A DNA stretch of 5,332 bases from Desulfobacter curvatus DSM 3379 (GTDB lineage Bacteria; Desulfobacterota; Desulfobacteria; Desulfobacterales; Desulfobacteraceae), in the NCBI RefSeq assembly GCF_000373985.1, contig NZ_KB892952.1, positions 178 to 5,509 on the forward strand, written 5' to 3'. A model generated the notes under the pieces. The model saw nothing but the letters and a program-made list of their open reading frames with translations, was not told where the DNA came from and made no database searches. Below, in pieces: positions 1-5,332 of the stretch (positions within the stretch are counted from its first letter, which is position 1; each line of letters starts with the position of its first letter). A program made the translations under genes and the position numbers.

Positions 1-15
1 GAAACGTCTCATCAT
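1..15 (-). CDS. 5' end of a divergent gene (partial, unknown)
   Basis: Read on the minus strand, the edge of the window gives ATG ATG AGA CGT TTC (M-M-R-R-F) running off the end. A good Shine-Dalgarno AGGAG (minus strand of 23-27) lies 7 bases before the first ATG. Either ATG (15-13 or 12-10) could be the start. Only five codons are visible, so no function can be given. The call rests on the ribosome-binding site plus start codon. If real, the 16-303 interval is a divergent promoter region shared with the RT-nitrilase operon. Confidence 0.4.
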
Positions 16-46
16 ATCGGTGCTCCTATCTAAAGCAATCAAAATG

Positions 47-79
47 ATGATATCATACTATAAAATCAATAAATTTAAA
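47..79 (-). promoter_or_regulatory. possible promoter of the divergent gene with overlapping palindrome
   Basis: On the minus strand, TTTAAA (79-74) and TATGAT (57-52) are separated by 16 bases in a very AT-rich stretch, about 40 bases before the proposed minus-strand start. The TATGAT sits inside a perfect 10-bp palindrome ATGATATCAT (47-56), which could be an operator. The -35 match is poor, and AT-rich DNA yields such boxes by chance, so this is tentative. Confidence 0.25.
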
Positions 80-89
80 ATATTTCTAC

Positions 90-102
90 AACAATTATTG
101 TT
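90..102. repeat. 13-bp palindrome AACAAT-T-ATTGTT
   Basis: Two perfect 6-bp arms around a single central T lie in the middle of the divergent intergenic region. The size and symmetry would suit binding by a dimeric helix-turn-helix regulator, but no regulator gene is visible in the window and the sequence is low in complexity. It is placed between the two divergent genes, where an operator would be expected. Confidence 0.3.
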
Positions 103-213
103 TATGGATTGCATTCTTTAGGTACTAAAAATCTATACGCATGCTTGCCGAAGGGACACGTGGCTCTATGTAAGAGGAGTCTATCTGATTGAATCATCAA
201 AATAGACGTACCC

Positions 214-270
214 GGCATGGTATGCTAAATATTTGTAGAACAAATTGAAATTGAGAAAGAATACCATGCC
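214..270. repeat. 10-bp perfect inverted repeat with nested hairpin upstream of the RT gene
   Basis: GGCATGGTAT (214-223) and ATACCATGCC (261-270) are exact reverse complements separated by 37 bases. Inside the loop, ATTTG (231-235) and CAAAT (241-245) form a second small stem with a 5-base loop. If transcribed, the region could fold into a nested stem-loop directly ahead of the operon. If not, the arms could be paired operator half-sites, since the left arm overlaps a candidate -10 box. Its function as RNA or as DNA cannot be decided from the sequence. Confidence 0.5.
218..226 (+). promoter_or_regulatory. possible extended -10 promoter element for the RT-nitrilase operon
   Basis: TGG-TATGCT fits the extended -10 pattern TG-N-TAT-N-N-T. 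There is no recognisable -35 hexamer at the usual distance, which extended -10 promoters can tolerate. Transcription would start near 233, leaving a leader of about 70 bases. The box overlaps the left arm of the 214-223/261-270 inverted repeat, so a protein bound there would occlude it. Other AT-rich stretches further upstream could equally hold the promoter. Confidence 0.22.
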
Positions 271-307
271 TGATACCAAATATATCAAAAATGAGGTAAT
301 CCTATGA
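266..307 (+). CDS. candidate 13-aa leader peptide overlapping the RT start
   Basis: ATG at 266 opens a 13-codon frame encoding MPDTKYIKNEVIL. Its TGA (305-307) overlaps the ATG of the RT-like gene (304-306) as ATGA, the classic arrangement for translational coupling. A purine-rich GAGAAAG (253-259) lies 6 bases upstream of its start as a weak ribosome-binding site. The start codon lies inside the right arm of the 10-bp inverted repeat, so folding would hide it. It is short enough to be chance, but the exact stop/start overlap and the position in the hairpin make it worth annotating as a possible regulatory leader. Confidence 0.25.
   Translation: MPDTKYIKNEVIL
293..297 (+). promoter_or_regulatory. 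ribosome-binding site of the RT-like gene
   Basis: GAGGT at 293-297 lies 6 bases before the ATG at 304, a normal Shine-Dalgarno match and spacing. It supports 304 as the translation start. Confidence 0.65.
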
Positions 308-3300
308 CGGTGTCAAATACCAGCTATTCCCTGACAACCTTATTGACCTGTCCTCAAAATCTGTACTGGGCATGGTTGAAATATCAGCGTTATACACGAT
401 CAATTCACACTTGGATTGACGATTACCGACTTTCCTGTTTTGAAGCGAATCTTCAGGAAGAATTAGATGCAATTGCACATAAATTCAAAGAATTAACATA
501 CAAGACAGATGCTGTTCGCCCCCTTCCGCAGCCTTCCCATGCCAGCAAAAATGGTAAGCAGACAGGGCTCATTTATGATATTTCTGTTCGCGATCAGGTG
601 GCCTGGATTGCCTTTTTGAACGTTATAGGTCCTGGCCTGGACTGTCGGATGCCTCCATGGAGCTATGGCGGTCGTCTCCATAGATCCTCCCGGAGTGAGA
701 AAAAAAATGACACCGTTGTCATCAGAAACGGTGGCTACAGACACTCCAGTGGACGCCTCTATCGAAATTCTCTGGCAGCCTGGTCACTGTATCAGCGCCA
801 TATTTTTCTTACTGCTAGAGCAATGTCCGGATTGTTACATCCTGAAAACTTTGAAGAACCTGAACGTAACGTGCTTGAGCAGGAGCGTTATATAGCAGAC
901 AATCAACGACTTCCCTACCTGGAGGAAAAGTACTGGCCCACGGTAAAAAATAACAAAGTGTACATGGCCAAGCTCTCCTTTAACAACTGCTCGTCCGGAG
1001 GAAGTATCGCTACTGTGGCAGACAATCTTTCTGCCTTTTCACCGGAATTTCAACCCCAGATTCATCAACTCGCTTCCCAGCTTCTACAGTTCAGAATTGA
1101 TCCGAAGTGCTGGACCAATCCGCCGGCGGGAAGTACCTCTGACTCGGAAAAATGTGCCCTAACCACTATGCCTGCGGGCCTGGCAGTGGCAGATTTCTTA
1201 CAAAATGTCGCGCTCATGGCGGTGGAACGGGATATAGCAGAACATCGTATTGTTCCCGGGTCTGTTTCGGCTCATGATCTCCGAAAAAAAAATATCGCTC
1301 ACTTTCGTTTTGGTTCTGAACATTGTTTTCTTTCCCGCGATTTTTCAAGTTTGGTTAACTGGATGGAAGAATACCAGACGCTCTTAGATAATTATGGCTG
1401 CGGAACCACACTGGATTGGAAATCCATTGAGCCGCAATCCCTTTCTCAATATCGAATTTCCCGGCGGCGAACAAGTCAATCTGGAATTCTGAATGAGGAA
1501 TCCAGGCACCAGGCCACTGAAGATGCGCTCCTGGACAATACCAATCCGCTCCCAGAACTAATCAGGAGCCTGAGGATGGTAACCAGTATAAAGGATCTGA
1601 ATTTTGATCTTTTGCAGCAACGGGAAAAAATATTGTACATTAATGAAATGGAAAACCTGTTGCTTGGCCGAGAATCAGGCACTGTCGGCAGTTATGATTT
1701 TCAGATAGACAGCATTGCCCGCAAACTTGCATGGTCTTTGCCCCAGGAAGTCTTAGGAAACCAGGCGAACCTGTGCCTGATTGAACGTCGTCTTTTTGAA
1801 ACAAAAAAGGATGAGACTGATCTTTGTAAGCGTTTACAGGGGCTTCGTCAGAAAACAAATGACGCAGTTGCAACACGCAAACGCATCCAGGAGTTGCAGC
1901 AAGAAATTGAATGCCTTGAAAAAAGGCATCAACAGCTTTTATCTGCAAATACCAATAAGCAACACAAAAGTCAGATGCACATCTTTCTGATACTGTTGAA
2001 AGCGCTTCGCAATCATCGAGAGAAACTTAACCTCTGGGTTTATCTGCTGGAATATTGTCGGTTTTCCGGACATACCGACCTGACATTAATTCATAAAGAA
2101 CTTGAGCAAGTATCGAAACACGACCCGGTAGGGGCTGGCCATATAAGGGCTATAATCTGTCGCCTTATGGCCAATCAGGCTGTCCAGTGTGCTGTCAACA
2201 TGTCTCATAAAGATCATTTAATCTATCGGCGTAAGGCAGCATATTCCTATTTGCAAACACTGTTAAGACAACCGGTCACCTTGCCGGAAGATGCAGAGCC
2301 CACATGGTATGAACGCAATTCCTTGAACTTGATGCAATGCGGTTTTGGCAGTGCTCTTTTGTATCTTAAGGAGGCGGAGAACGAACTGATAACTGAAAGT
2401 GATTTCCGCTTAATGCAACGTCTTGCAGCAAACTGCAAAGCTATTGACTGGTCCGTGTCACCGGAAAAATGGGCGGCAGAGACATTAATCCCTCTTTCAG
2501 CATGGGCATGGTGGGCCGAAACAAGGCTCAATTCCCTCATTAAAACAAGCCCGGGGCCAATATGGAAAGCTGCGGTCTGTAAACTGGGGGTTAATGAGCC
2601 CTGCACTTGCCCCCTGTTATTTCGTTACCCCCATAATGTAACGCGAGAAGTCAAAACAGAAACAATAATTGATGCATGCCTGGTGAAGGAAGTCTTCACA
2701 AAAGAAGAGCGTGCTGGATGGTTGTATGAACTGCTTCAGGGGACTGACCCTGTTCAATATAAATACAAACGTGGTTCGGCAATCACCCCAGGTGAAGAAA
2801 AAATATTCAGGATCATGCAAAAAAACAGTGATGAGCCATGGATACCCCTTGAAAAGTGGGTTTGGTGGATTCGTCAGAAATACAAGGAAAACGTTTATGA
2901 TCCACGGGTCACCGAATGGACGGCACTTGAACTTGCTGATCAAATAGCGGGAAAAGTGAAAACCTTTGTTCAGGGCGATGGAAACGGTGACTATCCCATG
3001 CACCCCTTGAATATTCTTGTTCCAGAAAAATGGACAAAAGAAAGGAATACCGTTTTGACTTGGGAACACTGGCGAGACCAGATAAGTGAGGAGCCGTTTC
3101 TCCTGCAATTAAGGGCAGCCGATCGGGTTGACGACTATCGTTACAGATTTAATCTGTCACCGATTGCCAAACCCTCTCCTGAAATTGCCATGATCCGGGG
3201 CCTTGGTATGTTACTGCTGGGACTGGTAAGCCATTCATTTGACTGGCCGGCAGCATGGAATGTACACGGGCATGAATGGCAGTACTTTCCTTTGGTGCGA

Positions 3301-3603
3301 ACCCGAATGCGAAACATCCCATTTTCATCCTGGACCCATGGAATCCTGGAGGCCTGTTTGCTTCCCGGTCAACTGGAGACAGCATTGACTGAGCCTTCTG
3401 TGTCAGCAGGGTGTGATGACGATACGGTACGTTATCCGCCGCAAATCATGAATTTAAACATGTTCCAATCCTATATCCAAAAAGCCAGACAGATGTTGGG
3501 AAAATATCAACTAACCCTTCAACGCAGTATCCCAAGGCAGATTGTACCTGTTCAATTGGAGCACTTTACACGAGCGGACTGGATAACTGATATTGGAGAA
3601 TAA
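304..3603 (+). CDS. RT-like protein of the RT-nitrilase (UG1/DRT1-like) defence group, active-site residues replaced
   Basis: The protein has 1099 residues and starts at ATG 304 behind a good RBS. Residues about 1-370 follow the reverse transcriptase layout of the UG1/DRT1 group. They contain a finger block around RPLPQP (72-77), SVRDQVAW (94-101), VIGPGLD (107-113), WSYGGRL (119-125), and a GRLYR...SLYQRH helix region (about 150-167). Motif A follows at VYMAKLSFNNC (219-229), motif B at MPAGLAVADFLQNVAL (289-304), and motif C at HFRFGSEHCFL (333-343). The catalytic acids of the family are missing: Ser225 stands where motif A has Asp, and Phe-Gly-Ser-Glu (336-339) where relatives have Tyr-x-Asp-Asp. 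Residues about 500-546 look like a coiled coil. Trp-rich blocks recur at 729-737 and 847-855, with a weaker one at 917-923. The region after 370 is otherwise unrecognised. The nitrilase gene follows after one base, so the two probably act together. The likely setting is the cytoplasm, in antiphage defence; that role and loss of polymerase activity are inferred from family resemblance and motif alignment by eye. Confidence 0.75.
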   Translation: MTVSNTSYSLTTLLTCPQNLYWAWLKYQRYTRSIHTWIDDYRLSCFEANLQEELDAIAHKFKELTYKTDAVRPLPQPSHASKNGKQTGLIYDISVRDQVAWIAFLNVIGPGLDCRMPPWSYGGRLHRSSRSEKKNDTVVIRNGGYRHSSGRLYRNSLAAWSLYQRHIFLTARAMSGLLHPENFEEPERNVLEQERYIADNQRLPYLEEKYWPTVKNNKVYMAKLSFNNCSSGGSIATVADNLSAFSPEFQPQIHQLASQLLQFRIDPKCWTNPPAGSTSDSEKCALTTMPAGLAVADFLQNVALMAVERDIAEHRIVPGSVSAHDLRKKNIAHFRFGSEHCFLSRDFSSLVNWMEEYQTLLDNYGCGTTLDWKSIEPQSLSQYRISRRRTSQSGILNEESRHQATEDALLDNTNPLPELIRSLRMVTSIKDLNFDLLQQREKILYINEMENLLLGRESGTVGSYDFQIDSIARKLAWSLPQEVLGNQANLCLIERRLFETKKDETDLCKRLQGLRQKTNDAVATRKRIQELQQEIECLEKRHQQLLSANTNKQHKSQMHIFLILLKALRNHREKLNLWVYLLEYCRFSGHTDLTLIHKELEQVSKHDPVGAGHIRAIICRLMANQAVQCAVNMSHKDHLIYRRKAAYSYLQTLLRQPVTLPEDAEPTWYERNSLNLMQCGFGSALLYLKEAENELITESDFRLMQRLAANCKAIDWSVSPEKWAAETLIPLSAWAWWAETRLNSLIKTSPGPIWKAAVCKLGVNEPCTCPLLFRYPHNVTREVKTETIIDACLVKEVFTKEERAGWLYELLQGTDPVQYKYKRGSAITPGEEKIFRIMQKNSDEPWIPLEKWVWWIRQKYKENVYDPRVTEWTALELADQIAGKVKTFVQGDGNGDYPMHPLNILVPEKWTKERNTVLTWEHWRDQISEEPFLLQLRAADRVDDYRYRFNLSPIAKPSPEIAMIRGLGMLLLGLVSHSFDWPAAWNVHGHEWQYFPLVRTRMRNIPFSSWTHGILEACLLPGQLETALTEPSVSAGCDDDTVRYPPQIMNLNMFQSYIQKARQMLGKYQLTLQRSIPRQIVPVQLEHFTRADWITDIGE
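3595..3598 (+). promoter_or_regulatory. ribosome-binding site deciding the nitrilase start
   Basis: GGAG at 3595-3598, inside the last codons of the RT-like gene, lies 6 bases before ATG 3605. An in-frame TTG at 3593 would give four extra residues but has no RBS at a proper distance, so 3605 is preferred. Translation of the nitrilase is probably coupled to termination of the upstream gene. Confidence 0.6.
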
Positions 3604-3604
3604 T

Positions 3605-4483
3605 ATGCCCGAAACGGAAAAGTCACTGACTGATTATCTGCAGCTCGGTCTGATTCAAACAACCACAAATGCCGAAATTGCATGGCAGAATTATCCAAAA
3701 ATGACGCCTGCTGAGTCTGACCATGCCTGGAGAGAAATCAGACATGGATTCCATATTCTTTCTGAAATGGATGTACCACCGCAATTTATCATTCTTCCCG
3801 AACTGGCTGTGCCGCTTTGCTTTCGAAGCCGATTGCTGGCACTGTGCAGAAAAATAGGCTCTATAGTTATAGCCGGTATGGATTATACCATGGATCATGC
3901 AAACAGCATCGTAAGAAATCAAGCCCTGGTCATCGTTCCCCAGAGATGGCCGGAAAAAAAGTCCAGTGAACGATGCAGTACATTTTATTTCGGGAAAACT
4001 TATATTGCTCCTGGCGAAGAAATTGGTATCGGGGATTCTGGGTTTGCTTTCAAAGCCGACCAAACCATCTGGTTGTTTGACGCAGGTCGATTCGGTCGCA
4101 TTGGTGTCTGCATCTGTTATGATTTTATGGACGTGGAACGATATATGGTTTACCGGGGAAAAATTCACCACCTTTTTGTCCTGGCTTATAATCGTGATGT
4201 TGATTCATTTTATCACTTGGCTGATTCACTATCAAAGACGATTTTTTGCAATGTGGTCATCTGCAATACAGGTTTTTATGGTGGATCCCTTGCCGTAACA
4301 CCCTACTATGAAACATTCCGCAGGACCCTGTATCGCCATGAAGGCAAGGATCTTTTCACTGTTCAGGTTGTCCGGCTACCGGTTGCCGATATTGATGCTG
4401 CCCAGCAAGGTGACACAGGAAAATATATTGATGAGACCGGCAATCAATATCGTCTGTTTAAGCATTTACCTCCGGGCTATTAA
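3605..4483 (+). CDS. nitrilase / carbon-nitrogen hydrolase family protein, partner of the RT-like gene
   Basis: The protein has 292 residues, about the usual length of a single nitrilase-superfamily domain. Numbered from ATG 3605, the catalytic triad is visible: Glu66 in ILPELAVP, Lys131 in FGKTYIAPGEE, and Cys171 in the nucleophile elbow GVCICYDF. Glu138 or Glu139 may be the extra structural glutamate. The ILPE strand, the IAGMDY strand (89-94) and the CNTGFYGGS segment (220-228) also fit the alpha-beta-beta-alpha fold. No signal peptide or membrane segment is seen, so it should be cytoplasmic. Members hydrolyse or condense non-peptide C-N bonds; the substrate here cannot be read from sequence. 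In DRT type 1 systems a nitrilase domain is fused to the C-terminus of the RT. Here it is a separate gene starting one base after the RT-like stop codon, which strongly suggests a shared complex or pathway. The intact triad contrasts with the altered RT site and suggests the nitrilase is the enzymatic effector (inference). Confidence 0.82.
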   Translation: MPETEKSLTDYLQLGLIQTTTNAEIAWQNYPKMTPAESDHAWREIRHGFHILSEMDVPPQFIILPELAVPLCFRSRLLALCRKIGSIVIAGMDYTMDHANSIVRNQALVIVPQRWPEKKSSERCSTFYFGKTYIAPGEEIGIGDSGFAFKADQTIWLFDAGRFGRIGVCICYDFMDVERYMVYRGKIHHLFVLAYNRDVDSFYHLADSLSKTIFCNVVICNTGFYGGSLAVTPYYETFRRTLYRHEGKDLFTVQVVRLPVADIDAAQQGDTGKYIDETGNQYRLFKHLPPGY

Positions 4484-4571
4484 GCATTAATGAACAGTGA
4501 TGTCCGGTTAGTTTTTTGCTTGCTCGGTAAATGTAAATTTTTGATCTTTGACAATATTGTCCCTGCTTATC
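4484..4571. other. intergenic stretch after the nitrilase, no clear terminator
   Basis: No GC-rich hairpin followed by a T-run is found here; GTTTTTT at 4511-4517 has no stem before it. TGTCCGGTT at 4501-4509 matches the 3' half of the repeats at 5066-5108 and may be a stray copy of the same mobile-element end. A perfect 12-bp palindrome GACAATATTGTC lies at 4550-4561. It has no loop, so it is more like a protein site or chance than a terminator. Confidence 0.35.
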
Positions 4572-4715
4572 CTATGCGAACCAGGTCACCTGTTTCCATG
4601 CCCGGATAATGTTGTTGCGTTCAAGGACCATCTCCATTAACCGGTTATTGTTTCCCATACTTTCGGCAAGTTATGACGATAGAAACAGTTCCATCTGCTG
4701 TGGCTTTCTGTTCAC
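4572..4715 (-). pseudogene. N-terminal fragment of a group II intron reverse transcriptase (maturase)
   Basis: On the minus strand, a frame opening at GTG 4715 reads MNRKPQQMELFLSS (GTG read as Met), then a TAA at 4673-4671. In the same frame it continues as LAESMGNN, NRLMEMVLERNN and IIRAWKQV, up to a TAG at 4574-4572. The NRLMEMVLERNNIIRAWKQV part matches the conserved start of group II intron RTs (typically L-M-E-x-V-x-E-x-x-N-x-x-x-A-x-x-x-V followed by N-K-G). Past the TAG, D-K-Q-G may be a trace of the N-K-G block, but the frame is then lost. No RT catalytic domain follows. This is a dead remnant with at least one internal stop, unrelated in family to the RT-like gene upstream. Identification is by eye from about 25 residues. 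Confidence 0.5.
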
Positions 4716-4734
4716 AAGTGCACACCGCCTATTT

Positions 4735-4817
4735 GTCGCAATCATTTACCCGGACCGTTCGGCCCAGGCACCGTTCAGGCCTTCATCGGGGTGAGTCCTC
4801 TGCATGAGCCAAGTGGT
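4735..4817 (+). pseudogene. fragment of an IS110-family-like transposase (frameshifted)
   Basis: One + frame (from about 4735) reads VAIIYPDRSAQA. A second frame from 4773 reads VQAFIGVSPLHEPSG. Joined across a frameshift near 4771, they resemble the C-terminal part of IS110/IS1111 transposases, where a segment like F-x-S-A-R-Q-x-x-A-F-x-G-x-x-P followed by S-G is conserved. The usual continuation after S-G is absent and a membrane-protein-like reading takes over, so only about 28 codons remain. The ends of the element are not identifiable. The match is short and made from memory of the family, so it is tentative. Confidence 0.35.
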
Positions 4818-5064
4818 ATTTACATAGGATATCAAGTATACTTTTTAGGTTGGGCATCAGCCTTTTACGGAGTATTTGCTTGGTTTTCAAATATAGGCTA
4901 TTTGGTTACATTTGCCCTCATAATTAATGGAAATTTAAATTTCCTGTATCGATCGTAACAGTTGTTATTGCTCTTTCATCTCTAACTTACCCGACAATAG
5001 AAAAGGGTGAAAATGGGTATGCTTTCTACATATCCGAATTTAACTCAGGTTTTTACTTATCAAA
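4818..5064 (+). pseudogene. fragment of a hydrophobic (membrane) protein, frameshifted and truncated
   Basis: The frame through 4848 reads YFLGWASAFYGVFAWFSN and then IGYLVTFALIINGNLNFLY before a TAA at 4956-4958. The frame from 4955 continues in the same style with VTVVIALSSLTYPTIEKG and ENGYAFYISEFNSGFYLSN. Both pieces look like real protein: hydrophobic segments with Gly, Trp and Tyr rather than random codons, consistent with two or three membrane spans. A single frameshift near 4950-4955 would join them. No start codon is evident and the reading runs into the tandem repeat at 5065, so both ends are lost. The family is not recognised with certainty. Confidence 0.4.
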
Positions 5065-5108
5065 TGTCAATTACTTTGTCCGGTTCGCGTCAATTATCTT
5101 GTCCGGTT
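5065..5108 (+). mobile_element. tandem 20-bp repeat resembling an IS21-family terminus
   Basis: GTCAATTACTTTGTCCGGTT (5066-5085) is followed after 3 bases by a copy differing at two positions (5089-5108), giving 18/20 identity and a 23-bp period. A T precedes the first copy, so the unit begins TGTCAA. IS21-family elements begin with TG and carry multiple terminal repeats of about this size and style. The repeats interrupt the reading of the membrane-protein fragment at its GFYL segment, as an insertion boundary would. No istA or istB coding sequence follows within the window, so this may be a solo or decayed end, or an element whose genes lie beyond 5332. Confidence 0.42.
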
Positions 5109-5332
5109 TTTTTATATCAATAAATGCTTTTTGAGTGCATAAATTCTGTTCCGTTTTTGTTACGATCTTTACATTTAGCAGACTGACTCAATCCTTCATT
5201 GTAATTGACGCCTGTTAAACCACATTAAATGGATTTTAGGATCGGTAATTGTCGTCTCATACATTGTATTTTTACCCTTACCCCCAAAAATTTGTAACTT
5301 CGTTCCAGGATAAGTCAAGGAAAAAACCGGTT
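5109..5332. other. non-coding AT-rich tail, no gene seen
   Basis: All six frames are broken by frequent stops. TAATTGACGC at 5202-5211 is the exact reverse complement of 5087-5096, a possible inverted copy of part of the tandem repeat. GTCAA (5314-5318) and CCGGTT (5327-5332) at the window end could be a degenerate third direct copy. Both fit the interior of a mobile-element end but are short enough to be chance. Confidence 0.3.

Noticed and set aside
493..744. Minus-strand open frame of 83 codons within the RT-like gene
   Set aside because: It overlaps a long, family-like coding frame. Its translation has no recognisable motif, so it is a shadow of the real gene.
2617..3108. Minus-strand open frame of 163 codons inside the RT-like gene
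   Set aside because: Although long, its sequence is Phe-rich in the way antisense frames of coding DNA often are. It lies wholly inside the convincing + frame and lacks recognisable domain features.
3623..4171. Minus-strand open frame of 182 codons opposite the nitrilase gene
   Set aside because: The + strand frame contains the complete nitrilase triad, and this antisense frame matches no known family.
4550..4561. GACAATATTGTC as the operon terminator
   Set aside because: The 12-bp palindrome has no loop, is AT-rich in the middle and is not followed by a T-run, so it does not fit an intrinsic terminator.
4609..4794. A + strand open frame of 61 codons downstream of the operon
   Set aside because: It is a patchwork. 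Its first part is antisense to the group II intron RT fragment and its last part is one frame of the IS110-like remnant. No RBS or coherent protein is seen.
5066..5108. The tandem repeats as the start of a CRISPR array
   Set aside because: There are only two copies and the intervening segment is 3 bases, far too short for a spacer. There are no cas genes in the window.
5196..5264. Minus-strand 22-codon ORF beginning MYETTITD
   Set aside because: It is very short and in AT-rich DNA. The nearest G-rich stretch is too far upstream to be a convincing ribosome-binding site, and there is no family resemblance.

Overview
The window carries a two-gene cassette, both genes on the + strand, in a moderately AT-rich bacterial genome. 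The first gene (304-3603, 1099 aa) is built like the reverse transcriptases of the RT-nitrilase defence group (UG1/DRT type 1 and its relatives). The second (3605-4483, 292 aa) is a free-standing nitrilase/carbon-nitrogen hydrolase with its Glu-Lys-Cys triad intact. They are one base apart, so they are almost certainly one operon and translationally coupled. Shine-Dalgarno sites and base composition suggest a Gram-negative bacterium, perhaps a Desulfobacterota- or proteobacteria-like genome; that taxonomic guess is weak.

The most striking point is that the RT-like protein keeps the family framework (the DQVAW block, WSYG-RL, the PAGLAVADFL motif B, and the residues around motifs A and C) but has lost every acidic residue I can align to the polymerase active site. 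The motif A Asp is Ser225, and the Y-x-D-D box is Phe-Gly-Ser-Glu at 336-339. The reading frame is open for 1099 codons and the partner nitrilase is catalytically complete. This therefore looks like a maintained pseudo-reverse-transcriptase/nitrilase system rather than a decayed gene. The 700-residue remainder of the protein has a coiled coil (about 500-546) and repeated Trp-rich blocks, and matches nothing I recognise.

Layout: 1-15 holds the first codons of a divergent minus-strand gene. 16-303 is an AT-rich divergent intergenic region with two short palindromes, a perfect 10-bp inverted repeat (214-223/261-270), and a 13-codon leader ORF whose stop overlaps the RT start as ATGA. 304-4483 is the cassette. 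4484-5332 has no intact gene and is a mobile-element graveyard: a minus-strand fragment of a group II intron reverse transcriptase, a frameshifted IS110-type transposase tail, a frameshifted membrane-protein fragment, and a tandem 20-bp repeat resembling an IS21-family terminus that cuts the membrane fragment. No convincing intrinsic terminator follows the nitrilase gene.

Working model (inference): the RT-fold protein acts as a nucleic-acid or phage-signal sensor or scaffold without polymerising, and the co-translated nitrilase is the effector. The setting, a compact operon beside degraded mobile elements, fits a horizontally moved defence locus.
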